From Magicicada septendecula (Eukaryota > Arthropoda > Insecta > Hemiptera > Cicadidae): a stretch of DNA of 64,000 nt. The stretch covers positions 316,571,986 to 316,635,985 of the forward strand of contig CM068367.1 of the NCBI GenBank assembly GCA_034769895.1, read 5' to 3'. The position numbers and the translations under genes were made by a program. This document shows positions 12,330 through 25,558 of the stretch, piece by piece; positions within the stretch are counted from its first letter, which is position 1; every line of letters begins with the position of its first letter. The notes beneath the pieces were generated by a model, which was not told the origin of the DNA, did not search any database, and was given only the letters and a program-made list of their open reading frames with translations.

Positions 12330-13025
12330 ATGGATGATGATCAAGTGGAGACAAAAGAATTACCCGGAAATAAAAACACCGAACAAGTGAATTTAAAAAT
12401 TAAAATTCATGAAGAAAAGAACGAAATAATTAAGAAAACGGAAGAAAAGGAGGCGAAGATAAGAAGAATAATATGCCCAAAGAAGACTAGGGTAACAAAG
12501 GAATTAATCGAAATGACTCGAAGTGGTCTAGTTAATATGATTTATTTCCCAGTCATCAACCGTAAAGAAGGGACCTATAGGAAGGAGTATCGAAGGAGCT
12601 TCATGAAGAAGGACGAAGAGAAGAAATGTGCTACAACAAAGAAGACTATAACCAATAAAATACTTAAAGCAAATATTCCCAAAGGGAGAATAAGGCATTC
12701 CAAGAAAAGGAAAGGGTATCAAGAACAACTGGACCGGATCATTGAAGGGTATGCTCAAGAAATAAAGGAATTACGGAAGAAGAGGGACCAATCAATGGAA
12801 AAATCCAACCAGGAAACTAATGACGATCAACCAGAGTTCGAAGAGATACTGGAAGTCAGTAATAACAAAGACCAGGAGTACACTGAACACATGGATGCCA
12901 AGGATGATGAGAGGAAGAAGGCAAGAAAACGGGGAGCCAATGACTATTTGGTAGCCGCAAAGTGGAAGAACCGCATAATAGGGACAGGGTGCCAAATACC
13001 ACAACCATGTAGCACTAGAAACTGA
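12330..13025 (+). CDS. Element B Gag-like protein 2, copy 1
   Basis: 231 residues from ATG 12330. Lysine/glutamate-rich, with a central basic region (about residues 45-150) that aligns by eye with the element C protein around KKTRVTKELIEMTRSGLVNM versus KIINTREELEMMKNGLLEM. This suggests a conserved Gag domain in the family. It follows protein 1 after a short gap with stops, so both may be parts of one ancestral Gag. No protease or RT follows. Confidence 0.55.
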   Translation: MDDDQVETKELPGNKNTEQVNLKIKIHEEKNEIIKKTEEKEAKIRRIICPKKTRVTKELIEMTRSGLVNMIYFPVINRKEGTYRKEYRRSFMKKDEEKKCATTKKTITNKILKANIPKGRIRHSKKRKGYQEQLDRIIEGYAQEIKELRKKRDQSMEKSNQETNDDQPEFEEILEVSNNKDQEYTEHMDAKDDERKKARKRGANDYLVAAKWKNRIIGTGCQIPQPCSTRN

Positions 13026-15287
13026 TACGGGAAAGGATACCTGTGAAACGTAATTGTACCAAATAATGAGCCCAATAGAGTGGAAAAGCACAAAGTAATC
13101 CCATATAAGTAAACCATAAAAGTGATTATTGTTAAGAGCAGATAAATTATAGTGGTATACGACATTTACCACCGGAATATTTAGTGTATAAAAAATGTTT
13201 TAAAAATAACTACTATAAACAGATTCAGTTGGTAATTAGAAGGATCATGTATTGTGCCCAAGATATTGAAAGTGACTAATTATCTGTAACAAACCTATTT
13301 GCCATATTGTGTTATAAAAAGTGTGTAGGATTAAGATATAGGCCAAACTATTTATTACCTATTAAGCAAGAACCAGATCTATCATACTAAAGGATAGAAA
13401 AATGTGTATTGAAAGCCAAATAATTTAATGAGAAGAAAGACATCTATTATGTCATAGAGAACCAAAGGTGACATATAACAAAAATATACCTAGGATAATG
13501 ACATAAAATTACTTTAATACTCCTATGTTAGATTAATTTAAGGAGGAGCTACTACTATCTTATAACTAAAATTACTATATTGTGTTTAAAAAAAAAAAAA
13601 TAATAACAAAATGTTTAGCAAATGAATATTGTAGGTAACTAAATGTTTATTAAATATCAAATATTGTGTACCTCTCATAAAACTAAATATTAATTAAAAT
13701 CGTCCAGAATAAGTGAAAACCACCATCACTTGAAGGAGTAGAGAAGAAGAAAACCAAAGAGAGTAACATGAAAGAAGGCTATTATTATGGAAAGTAGAGA
13801 GAAAGAGAAATGTTTATTAAATGAACAATGTAACCCCTAGAACATCTGTAAAGTCAGACATTAATATGTTATTATTATATTATCACATTGTATTGTAATT
13901 ATCAAATATTGTATACTCCATAAACGAGGATTAAAATCGTCCAGAATAAGTGAAAACCACCATCACTTGAAGGAGTAGAGAAGAAGAATAACAAAGAGAG
14001 TAACATGAAAGAAGGATATTATTATGGAAAGTAGAGAGAGAGGAAAATATTTATTAAATAAATAATGTAACCCCAAGAATATCTATACAATCAGATATTA
14101 ACTATTAATGTATCATTATTATATTATCACATTGTATTGTAATTATCAAATATTGTATACTCCATAAACGAGAATTAAAATCATCCAGAATAAGTGTAAA
14201 TTATCAGACACTTGAAGGAGTAGAGAGGCAGAATAACAAAGAGAGTTAATTATAAAGATGGATGTTATTATTGTGGAATGAAGAGAAAGAAAAATGTTAA
14301 TTAATTACCAAATATTATGTATAACAAGATATGTCAGAGAACATCTAACAAAACCATTCAGTATATGAATACTGTAAACCCTGATAATTCAGGGTAAATA
14401 TAAATAATTAACGAAAAAAGAAAAACTAGTAAACTATTGTGAGAATAAAATATTGTAAACTCTATATGTAAGAACCAACTGCATAATTATATAAGCATCA
14501 ATGTAAGTGTGTAATTTTAAGAATACTCAAGTAAACTAGAACAAATCGTCAACTAGTATATAAAAAATAACAATGCGGCTAATAAAAAAGCATGGCTGAG
14601 AATGTCAAGTCTGAAAAGAAATAATTACCTGTGAAAAGAAAGTATGTTAGAAAGTATAGAAGAAGGAAATGTGATACAAATGAAAACCTCTGATACCTTG
14701 AATATTATAGTGAATATATTATATTATTGAAAATGAATGATATGTGATATTTTATGTGTTGTGATAGTGCAACTATTGCCAGGTGCAATGTTTATTTTTT
14801 TCTCAGACAGAGATGAGTATGCCTCTGAATCTGAGTATGTGTATTGAGGAACGGCAGAGAATGTAAGCCACAGTGAGCCACTCTGATTCCGAACCCACTA
14901 CAAAAGTTAGGGAGTTATATAGTAATGTATCAAGGACTATTATGAAAGAATCTGTGAGGTAAAAAATGTAAGAACCATTGAGATTATCACAAAGATAGAA
15001 ATATGTAATAAGAAAGAAAAATATATATATAAGACAGGAAATTGTTAATTTAAGAAGTGAAATCTATTGTAATTAAATGACTTAAAATGTGAGAAACTTG
15101 AAAAATACTAGTAAGCTAAGAATTATATCACTAGACAAGAACTCAAGCTAGTGTAACACACTAATAGTATGTTAAAGATCAATATAAAGAGTACAAGAAA
15201 AAAAAAACACAGTAGTAATATGCAAAAAACTGACATGAAATGATAATTTTATCAAAAAATCAAATTTTCTCTCAAATTATCAATTTT
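13026..15287 (+). other. Element B 3' internal region, non-coding
   Basis: No long frames. Contains three tandem diverged units of about 240 bp (starting near 13694, 13931 and 14175) that share ttaaaatcgtccagaataag and gaaggagtagagaa. A paired stem-loop follows at 14802-14885. The same content recurs at 19840-22101. Confidence 0.7.
14802..14885 (+). other. Paired stem-loop of element B, copy 1
   Basis: Stem-loop 1: CTCAG.CAGAG (14802-14812) with CTCTG (14823-14827) and CTGAG (14831-14835). Stem-loop 2: CAGAG (14855-14859) with CTCTG (14881-14885) around atgtaagccacagtgagcca. Second copy at 21616-21699. It lies about 417 bp from the next LTR. Confidence 0.6.
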
Positions 15288-15297
15288 GAGGGGGGAG
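15288..15297 (+). other. Element B polypurine tract (copy 1)
   Basis: gaggggggag directly before LTR 2; copy 2 at 22102-22111 before LTR 3. Confidence 0.75.
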
Positions 15298-15301
15298 TAT
15301 A

Positions 15302-18202
15302 TGTAACATAACCAGATGTTACATAACCTAGACATATACTATCAGACTTAATAAGTACATAACGATAATGTAAATAGATAATGTAATGATAAGAGTAACC
15401 AAGAAGAAAGGAACTATGGAAGAAGAAAGAAGCAGAAGTGCCACAAGAAGCAGTAAACCCAAATACTGTTTGACACTACAACCATACTATAACTGACACA
15501 AACTAATGGACAAATTAAATTCACTTTAAGCTGTCAAGCGAGTCAGTGAATAACTAAAATGGAATATGATATGTTAATAAAAAATGATTAAATAAGAATC
15601 TGAATAATGTGATATCAGAATCAGCATTTGGCTGATAATAAATCAATCATGACAAGTGACTATGAATGCCAAGGACTAAAATTAGCGATGGCCACAATAT
15701 GAGAATGAAGCTACATTTCAGTCTCAAATATACTTATAACAAGTAAACATGTTTGTAAGAGGGAACCTTATACCAATAAGCTACCTCAGCAAAATACCGG
15801 ATTGTGAACTAATAAATGTTTTTAAGACAGAAAACCGATACAAACGGTATGTCTCAACAAGGCCTAAACCAAACAATCATCAGTAAAGTGATTAGTAGGA
15901 GGTGATACGAGTGTAAATCACGTCCACAGAACAATTTTTATACTCAAACACAGCGATAAGCATTATTAATATAATATCATTAATAGTTCAATCGTTAGTT
16001 AACAGAACAGAGCAAAATAAGGTGAAACGAAATGTCATAGTGAATAAGTATTGTTAATAGCGATGTATAAGTTAAGATTTAATTATAATACTCAGTAAAT
16101 AAATATCAGTACAGATTTAATAGTGTTCTAACATAAACGTTCAAGTGAAAAAACGCGGTGTGGAACGCAAACAATATTAGTCAGAGTGTGTAATCGCCGA
16201 CTTCGATTAACAGACGACAGCGCCAAGCAGTGTACCTGAACATTGTTTATTTAGCAATGTCAGTAAAAGTGTAATTAAACCAGTGTCAAACTATATCAAA
16301 TTAAAGAGGACAAAATATTCTTTAATTTGATAGCGATACAACCCCAATCGCAACTATAATAAGTGCGTGAAAGGCGTTAGCATCATTTACAAAAAATGTA
16401 TAAGAAATCTGGTTATCAACACCAATAACAACGGCAACTGTCAATCATTCCGGTGACGAGTCGGTTAAAAACCGTTATTGACGGTTGGAAAAACAATACG
16501 TCACTTTCATCACACCTGGCTAAGCCAATAAAAAAATAGCTTAGTAATTAATACGATCGCCTAAAGCTGATCAAACGATCGGGTATATAAAGGGCTGCAG
16601 CAGATTTTCAACAGACACTTCTTAATTTTGTTCAGCGTGGAAGGTACGCTGGTCTCATCAAAATTTTATTAACTGATAGCGTCATCACAACAGTACAGCA
16701 ATGGAAACATTTTGGCAACAACCAAACATTACTTCAAGATATTCTACAAAGGACCAGTGTGTTTAAGTGCAGTATTATTTCATTTAGTGCGGGAAAAATA
16801 ACGAACAGAAGAAATAATTAAATAATGTCATATATGGTTCTTTTAGTCAGAAGCGAACCGATTTTCTCTGTTCCTGTGCATGTGTAGTGAAGAACGATGA
16901 TCATTATAATCCGATCATCGATGTGTTAATTGAAATTTAATCGAAAGATTAAAACATAAAGGTAACAGTGTAACAATTTATTCATTACTCCGAGCGCCAT
17001 AACCTGTACGTTTTGATAAACAGATCTGTACTGACGCATAACACTGAAACATTTTTCTGTACTACACCATGTCTAAATTTATTTAATGGATTTGTCAATG
17101 TTAGTTAAGCTGAATGTTAATCATAAGTGTTCTCAAAATAGAACTTTGTAAATCATGAACCAAGCGTGACGAACGCATAACCTATAAAATAGGTTATTTT
17201 TATTTTTATTTTTATAATAGTAACATCAAAGGCATTACTAGTCTATATTATATCAGAAAATCATTAGCTATTGTGTAGGCATGAGCATTCTTTTTTGTGC
17301 CTCAAAGAACTTACACCTGAGATTTAAATAAGATTAATGTTTAAAGTAAAAAGAAATATCTGGACTTAACCAGATTTATTGCTTATGCTCTGAGCCAGCC
17401 TTATAGGGTTTGTAACAACATATTTGCAATTGTACATCATTGTATTCTCTTAATTATATTTGTTTGAATTCTCTATCAAGGGTATGAATAAAACCCCATT
17501 ATTAACAGCATAACTCGACTTAATTTATTCCTAAACAGTAACTAAATAATTCATTTAGGAGAATCAAAACAACCTTCCGTTGTGATTAAATATTGGTGAT
17601 TTGCATTGCCATAAGGGCAATAAACAATTATTTTAACTTTTGAAAATTATTATTTGAGTTTATCAATGGGTTTTCCACGGGATTTTCCCAAAATAAATCC
17701 GTGTGGCGCCCATTATTAAACAAGGTAACCTAACCTTGTAGATAAAGTGAGTTGGTTTTGTAAACCGTCTTGGCAGCTTATTGAACTTCCAGAAAACACG
17801 AACAGGTACGTGAAAGTATATTATATTTATTCTATTGTCCAGACATTACTAGACGTAACGTACTTAGACGATTATCGACCTGGAGGAAGAGTTTCGCAGC
17901 TAGTATCAGCAAGACGGTCACCACCATCAAGCGACCAACTAGTATACTTTACTTTTAAAACTTAAGCAACGTTAGTGTTTAAATAATATTAATACAACTA
18001 TTTTATTTATTTTATCTAAGGGAATTCTTTTCAGACAATTATAATTCTACAATTGTAAACACACTTTTAGTAACCTCGAATGTTACATTTTAAATTGCTT
18101 TATAAAATTAGTAACTTTCGATTTTCAACAACTAAGACCTTTAATATTTTTAATACCTCAAATAATTTAAACATATAATCCACCAATTTTCGTTTAGTTA
18201 CA
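15302..18202 (+). repeat. Element B LTR 2 (shared central LTR)
   Basis: 2901 bp, acts as 3' LTR of unit 1 and 5' LTR of unit 2. No target duplication next to it, as expected for a recombination-derived tandem. Confidence 0.95.
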
Positions 18203-18293
18203 AATTGGCGCACCAACTAGTGTGGCTGAAAAAATATTAGATAAAAATATTTTTTATATTTTAAATCAGCCCGGCAGACACAAAAGAACAACC

Positions 18294-18956
18294 ATGTCTG
18301 ACACACGAATAGGTGACACCACGGAAAATCAACCAGTTTTTTCCGCAGAATGGATAGACGAGTTTTTTAAAAAATACGGCAAGGCAATAGATGAATATGA
18401 GAAGAGAATGAGTGATGACGAACGACAACGAATCAGACAGATGGTAGAACAATTCCGAAGAGATGGTGCAACATGGATGCCGAATTTAAGAGAAAAATAC
18501 GAACCGAGAGCCGAGGAGGTACCCGAAGATAAAAACATGGAACAAGTGAGTCCAGAGCCTGAGGATAATGAAGAAAGAAAGGACGATGACAAACCAGCGA
18601 TAGAAGAAGTACCCAATGATGAAACCACAGAAGAATTGCAACCTGAAGATGAGATCGAAACAATAATGGAGGATGACAATGATGAAATACTTGAATCTCT
18701 GAATGAACCCAATGAAACCATAAGTAAAGACACGGAAATGCCTGAAGGAGAGATTACCGCAGGTGACACCGTAGAAAACCTACTTAAGGAACCAGAACCA
18801 ACAGAGTTGATAAGTTTCCAGGAGATGATGGTGGAATGTAGGAGGGAACAGTTCCCCCAACCCGTAGAGAATAGCTTTGAGAAGGCAAGAGAGGAAATGA
18901 TAAATGATTCAGATTATGGAGAGAAGAAATCATCCAACAATGGAGGGAAGAAATGA
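18294..18956 (+). CDS. Element B Gag-like protein 1, copy 2
   Basis: Same protein as at 11480, offset 6814 bp. One silent substitution is visible at about 18356 (gga-ttg versus gga-tag region read in frame as Ile-Asp in both). Confidence 0.6.
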   Translation: MSDTRIGDTTENQPVFSAEWIDEFFKKYGKAIDEYEKRMSDDERQRIRQMVEQFRRDGATWMPNLREKYEPRAEEVPEDKNMEQVSPEPEDNEERKDDDKPAIEEVPNDETTEELQPEDEIETIMEDDNDEILESLNEPNETISKDTEMPEGEITAGDTVENLLKEPEPTELISFQEMMVECRREQFPQPVENSFEKAREEMINDSDYGEKKSSNNGGKK

Positions 18957-19143
18957 AAAATGATAATAAACCAGCAGAAAAACAACAAGACATAAATACA
19001 TTATCATCTGAAAACGAGCTTGACAGACACCAGGAAGATATTCAATACAAGGAGATGCCGAAGGTATAAAGGAGACTCAGGTAATTAAAGAAGCGGAAGA
19101 GTTAGTAGCCGAGAATGAAGACTTAGAACAAAATAATCTGCCA

Positions 19144-19839
19144 ATGGGTGATGATCAAGTGGAGACAAAAGAATTACCCGGAAATAAAAACACCGAACAA
19201 GTGAATTTAAAAATTAAAATTCATGAAGAAAAGAACGAAATAATTAAGAAAACGGAAGAAAAGGAGGCGAAGATAAGAAGAATAATATGCCCAAAGAAGA
19301 CTAGGGTAACAAAGGAATTAATCGAAATGACTCGAAGTGGTCTAGTTAATATGATTTATTTCCCAGTCATCAACCGTAAAGAAGGGACCTATAGGAAGGA
19401 GTATCGAAGGAGCTTCATGAAGAAGGACGAAGAGAAGAAATGTGCTACAACAAAGAAGACTATAACCAATAAAATACTTAAAGCAAATATTCCCAAAGGG
19501 AGAATAAGGCATTCCAAGAAAAGGAAAGGGTATCAAGAACAACTGGACCGGATCATTGAAGGGTATGCTCAAGAAATAAAGGAATTACGGAAGAAGAGGG
19601 ACCAATCAATGGAAAAATCCAACCAGGAAACTAATGACGATCAACCAGAGTTCGAAGAGATACTGGAAGTCAGTAATAACAAAGACCAGGAGTACACTGA
19701 ACACATGGATGCCAAGGATGATGAGAGGAAGAAGGCAAGAAAACGGGGAGCCAATGACTATTTGGTAGCCGCAAAGTGGAAGAACCGCATAATAGGGACA
19801 GGGTGCCAAATACCACAACCATGTAGCACTAGAAACTGA
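19144..19839 (+). CDS. Element B Gag-like protein 2, copy 2
   Basis: Same protein as at 12330, offset 6814 bp, with residue 2 changed from Asp to Gly. Confidence 0.55.
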   Translation: MGDDQVETKELPGNKNTEQVNLKIKIHEEKNEIIKKTEEKEAKIRRIICPKKTRVTKELIEMTRSGLVNMIYFPVINRKEGTYRKEYRRSFMKKDEEKKCATTKKTITNKILKANIPKGRIRHSKKRKGYQEQLDRIIEGYAQEIKELRKKRDQSMEKSNQETNDDQPEFEEILEVSNNKDQEYTEHMDAKDDERKKARKRGANDYLVAAKWKNRIIGTGCQIPQPCSTRN

Positions 19840-22115
19840 TACGGGAAAGGATACCTGTGAAACGTAATTGTACCAAATAATGAGCCCAATAGAGTGGAAA
19901 AGCACAAAGTAATCCCATATAAGTAAACCATAAAAGTGATTATTGTTAAGAGCAGATAAATTATAGTGGTATACGACATTTACCACCGGAATATTTAGTG
20001 TATAAAAAATGTTTTAAAAATAACTACTATAAACAGATTCAGTTGGTAATTAGAAGGATCATGTATTGTGCCCAAGATATTGAAAGTGACTAATTATCTG
20101 TAACAAACCTATTTGCCATATTGTGTTATAAAAAGTGTGTAGGATTAAGATATAGGCCAAACTATTTATTACCTATTAAGCAAGAACCAGATCTATCATA
20201 CTAAAGGATAGAAAAATGTGTATTGAAAGCCAAATAATTTAATGAGAAGAAAGACATCTATTATGTCATAGAGAACCAAAGGTGACATATAACAAAAATA
20301 TACCTAGGATAATGACATAAAATTACTTTAATACTCCTATGTTAGATTAATTTAAGGAGGAGCTACTACTATCTTATAACTAAAATTACTATATTGTGTT
20401 TAAAAAAAAAAAAAATAATAACAAAATGTTTAGCAAATGAATATTGTAGGTAACTAAATGTTTATTAAATATCAAATATTGTGTACCTCTCATAAAACTA
20501 AATATTAATTAAAATCGTCCAGAATAAGTGAAAACCACCATCACTTGAAGGAGTAGAGAAGAAGAAAACCAAAGAGAGTAACATGAAAGAAGGCTATTAT
20601 TATGGAAAGTAGAGAGAAAGAGAAATGTTTATTAAATGAACAATGTAACCCCTAGAACATCTGTAAAGTCAGACATTAATATGTTATTATTATATTATCA
20701 CATTGTATTGTAATTATCAAATATTGTATACTCCATAAACGAGGATTAAAATCGTCCAGAATAAGTGAAAACCACCATCACTTGAAGGAGTAGAGAAGAA
20801 GAATAACAAAGAGAGTAACATGAAAGAAGGATATTATTATGGAAAGTAGAGAGAGAGGAAAATATTTATTAAATAAATAATGTAACCCCAAGAATATCTA
20901 TACAATCAGATATTAACTATTAATGTATCATTATTATATTATCACATTGTATTGTAATTATCAAATATTGTATACTCCATAAACGAGAATTAAAATCATC
21001 CAGAATAAGTGTAAATTATCAGACACTTGAAGGAGTAGAGAGGCAGAATAACAAAGAGAGTTAATTATAAAGATGGATGTTATTATTGTGGAATGAAGAG
21101 AAAGAAAAATGTTAATTAATTACCAAATATTATGTATAACAAGATATGTCAGAGAACATCTAACAAAACCATTCAGTATATGAATACTGTAAACCCTGAT
21201 AATTCAGGGTAAATATAAATAATTAACGAAAAAAGAAAAACTAGTAAACTATTGTGAGAATAAAATATTGTAAACTCTATATGTAAGAACCAACTGCATA
21301 ATTATATAAGCATCAATGTAAGTGTGTAATTTTAAGAATACTCAAGTAAACTAGAACAAATCGTCAACTAGTATATAAAAAATAACAATGCGGCTAATAA
21401 AAAAGCATGGCTGAGAATGTCAAGTCTGAAAAGAAATAATTACCTGTGAAAAGAAAGTATGTTAGAAAGTATAGAAGAAGGAAATGTGATACAAATGAAA
21501 ACCTCTGATACCTTGAATATTATAGTGAATATATTATATTATTGAAAATGAATGATATGTGATATTTTATGTGTTGTGATAGTGCAACTATTGCCAGGTG
21601 CAATGTTTATTTTTTTCTCAGACAGAGATGAGTATGCCTCTGAATCTGAGTATGTGTATTGAGGAACGGCAGAGAATGTAAGCCACAGTGAGCCACTCTG
21701 ATTCCGAACCCACTACAAAAGTTAGGGAGTTATATAGTAATGTATCAAGGACTATTATGAAAGAATCTGTGAGGTAAAAAATGTAAGAACCATTGAGATT
21801 ATCACAAAGATAGAAATATGTAATAAGAAAGAAAAATATATATATAAGACAGGAAATTGTTAATTTAAGAAGTGAAATCTATTGTAATTAAATGACTTAA
21901 AATGTGTGAACTTGAAAAATACTAGTAAGCTAAGAATTATATCACTAGACAAGAACTCAAGCTAGTGTAACACACTAATAGTATGTTAAAGATCAATATA
22001 AAGAGTACAAGAAAAAAAAAACACAGTAGTAATATGCAAAAAACTGACATGAAATGATAATTTTATCAAAAAATCAAATTTTCTCTCAAATTATCAATTT
22101 TGAGGGGGGAGTATA

Positions 22116-25016
22116 TGTAACATAACCAGATGTTACATAACCTAGACATATACTATCAGACTTAATAAGTACATAACGATAATGTAAATAGATAATGTAA
22201 TGATAAGAGTAACCAAGAAGAAAGGAACTATGGAAGAAGAAAGAAGCAGAAGTGCCACAAGAAGCAGTAAACCCAAATACTGTTTGACACTACAACCATA
22301 CTATAACTGACACAAACTAATGGACAAATTAAATTCACTTTAAGCTGTCAAGCGAGTCAGTGAATAACTAAAATGGAATATGATATGTTAATAAAAAATG
22401 ATTAAATAAGAATCTGAATAATGTGATATCAGAATCAGCATTTGGCTGATAATAAATCAATCATGACAAGTGACTACGAATGCCAAGGACTAAAATTAGC
22501 GATGGCCACAATATGAGAATGAAGCTACATTTCAGTCTCAAATATACTTATAACAAGTAAACATGTTTGTAAGAGGGAACCTTATACCAATAAGCTACCT
22601 CAGCAAAATACCGGATTGTGAACTAATAAATGTTTTTAAGACAGAAAACCGATACAAACGGTATGTCTCAACAAGGCCTAAACCAAACAATCATCAGTAA
22701 AGTGATTAGTAGGAGGTGATACGAGTGTAAATCACGTCCACAGAACAATTTTTATACTCAAACACAGCGATAAGCATTATTAATATAATATCATTAATAG
22801 TTCAATCGTTAGTTAACAGAACAGAGCAAAATAAGGTGAAACGAAATGTCATAGTGAATAAGTATTGTTAATAGCGATGTATAAGTTAAGATTTAATTAT
22901 AATACTCAGTAAATAAATATCAGTACAGATTTAATAGTGTTCTAACATAAACGTTCAAGTGAAAAAACGCGGTGTGGAACGCAAACAATATTAGTCAGAG
23001 TGTGTAATCGCCGACTTCGATTAACAGACGACAGCGCCAAGCAGTGTACCTGAACATTGTTTATTTAGCAATGTCAGTAAAAGTGTAATTAAACCAGTGT
23101 CAAACTATATCAAATTAAAGAGGACAAAATATTCTTTAATTTGATAGCGATACAACCCCAATCGCAACTATAATAAGTGCGTGAAAGGCGTTAGCATCAT
23201 TTACAAAAAATGTATAAGAAATCTGGTTATCAACACCAATAACAACGGCAACTGTCAATCATTCCGGTGACGAGTCGGTTAAAAACCGTTATTGACGGTT
23301 GGAAAAACAATACGTCACTTTCATCACACCTGGCTAAGCCAATAAAAAAATAGCTTAGTAATTAATACGATCGCCTAAAGCTGATCAAACGATCGGGTAT
23401 ATAAAGGGCTGCAGCAGATTTTCAACAGACACTTCTTAATTTTGTTCAGCGTGGAAGGTACGCTGGTCTCATCAAAATTTTATTAACTGATAGCGTCATC
23501 ACAACAGTACAGCAATGGAAACATTTTGGCAACAACCAAACATTACTTCAAGATATTCTACAAAGGACCAGTGTGTTTAAGTGCAGTATTATTTCATTTA
23601 GTGCGGGAAAAATAACGAACAGAAGAAATAATTAAATAATGTCATATATGGTTCTTTTAGTCAGAAGCGAACCGATTTTCTCTGTTCCTGTGCATGTGTA
23701 GTGAAGAACGATGATCATTATAATCCGATCATCGATGTGTTAATTGAAATTTAATCGAAAGATTAAAACATAAAGGTAACAGTGTAACAATTTATTCATT
23801 ACTCCGAGCGCCATAACCTGTACGTTTTGATAAACAGATCTGTACTGACGCATAACACTGAAACATTTTTCTGTACTACACCATGTCTAAATTTATTTAA
23901 TGGATTTGTCAATGTTAGTTAAGCTGAATGTTAATCATAAGTGTTCTCAAAATAGAACTTTGTAAATCATGAACCAAGCGTGACGAACGCATAACCTATA
24001 AAATAGGTTATTTTTATTTTTATTTTTATAATAGTAACATCAAAGGCATTACTAGTCTATATTATATCAGAAAATCATTAGCTATTGTGTAGGCATGAGC
24101 ATTCTTTTTTGTGCCTCAAAGAACTTACACCTGAGATTTAAATAAGATTAATGTTTAAAGTAAAAAGAAATATCTGGACTTAACCAGATTTATTGCTTAT
24201 GCTCTGAGCCAGCCTTATAGGGTTTGTAACAACATATTTGCAATTGTACATCATTGTATTCTTTTAATTATATTTGTTTGAATTCTCTATCAAGGGTATG
24301 AATAAAACCCCATTATTAACAGCATAACTCGACTTAATTTATTCCTAAACAGTAACTAAATAATTCATTTAGGAGAATCAAAACAACCTTCCGTTGTGAT
24401 TAAATATTGGTGATTTGCATTGCCATAAGGGCAATAAACAATTATTTTAACTTTTGAAAATTATTATTTGAGTTTATCAATGGGTTTTCCACGGGATTTT
24501 CCCAAAATAAATCCATGTGGCGCCCATTATTAAACAAGGTAACCTAACCTTGTAGATAAAGTGAGTTGGTTTTGTAAACCGTCTTGGCAGCTTATTGAAC
24601 TTCCAGAAAACACGAACAGGTACGTGAAAGTATATTATATTTATTCTATTGTCCAGACATTACTAGACGTAACGTACTTAGACGATTATCGACCTGGAGG
24701 AAGAGTTTCGCAGCTAGTATCAGCAAGACGGTCACCACCATCAAGCGACCAACTAGTATACTTTACTTTTAAAACTTAAGCAACGTTAGTGTTTAAATAA
24801 TATTAATACAACTATTTTATTTATTTTATCTAAGGGAATTCTTTTCAGACAATTATAATTCTACAATTGTAAACACACTTTTAGTAACCTCGAATGTTAC
24901 ATTTTAAATTGCTTTATAAAATTAGTAACTTTCGATTTTCAACAACTACGACCTTTAATATTTTTAATACCTCAAATAATTTAAACATATAATCCACCAA
25001 TTTTCGTTTAGTTACA
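22116..25016 (+). repeat. Element B LTR 3
   Basis: 2901 bp, terminal LTR. Ends GTTACA and is followed by ATAT, the second copy of the target duplication. Confidence 0.95.
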
Positions 25017-25107
25017 ATATACAGAAAAAAACATTACATCAAAAAATATATATTACTTTTTTTACATATATATGTTACACATATATATATTGTATTTATA
25101 CAATAAA

Positions 25108-25206
<99 letters not shown>

Positions 25207-25460
25207 ACACACAATATATAAAGATGAATACAATACAAAAATATACAATTAAACAAAAAAAATTATACATTACATTTCAGATACAATATATATATATATA
25301 TATACAGAAAAAAAACATTACATAAAAATATATATATATTACTTTTTTTACATATATATATATATATTGTAATTATACAAAATACACACACAGACACACA
25401 CAGTAAATTACAGAAAAAACATCATCACTTTTTTTACTTTTTTTACATATATATAATGTG
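25017..25460. repeat. Duplicated AT/(CA)n region containing an uninterrupted paralogue of the B insertion site
   Basis: The sequence flanking element B (left aatatatataaagatgagta... to 8487, right from 25017) is repeated as a continuous stretch at about 25205-25330. A (CA)n array lies at 25111-25213 and a more degenerate third copy follows to about 25460. The continuous copy supports the B boundaries. Confidence 0.75.
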
Positions 25461-25558
25461 CACAGCCATCTGTAACAGAAACAAAAACAATGTTAGTGAT
25501 GTATAGTTGATACGTGTAGGGTGGATTAGAATAATGTTTATGTGTACTGTTACATACC

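Larger units (their letters stand above)
8484..25020 (+). mobile_element. LTR element B: tandem array LTR-internal-LTR-internal-LTR
   Basis: Three 2901-bp LTRs (8488-11388, 15302-18202, 22116-25016) alternate with two internal regions at an exact 6814-bp period. The array is flanked by ATAT (8484-8487 and 25017-25020). LTRs begin TGTAAC and end GTTACA. A primer binding site follows LTR 1 and LTR 2, and a purine tract precedes LTR 2 and LTR 3. The copies are nearly identical, with a handful of substitutions. The internal region codes only for two gag-like proteins, so the element is non-autonomous. A single flanking duplication around the whole array implies one insertion followed by LTR-LTR unequal recombination. 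Confidence 0.93.

Noticed and set aside
8488..25016. Interpretation of the 6.8-kb repeat as satellite DNA
   Set aside because: LTR termini, primer site, purine tract and a flanking duplication show an LTR retrotransposon tandem instead.
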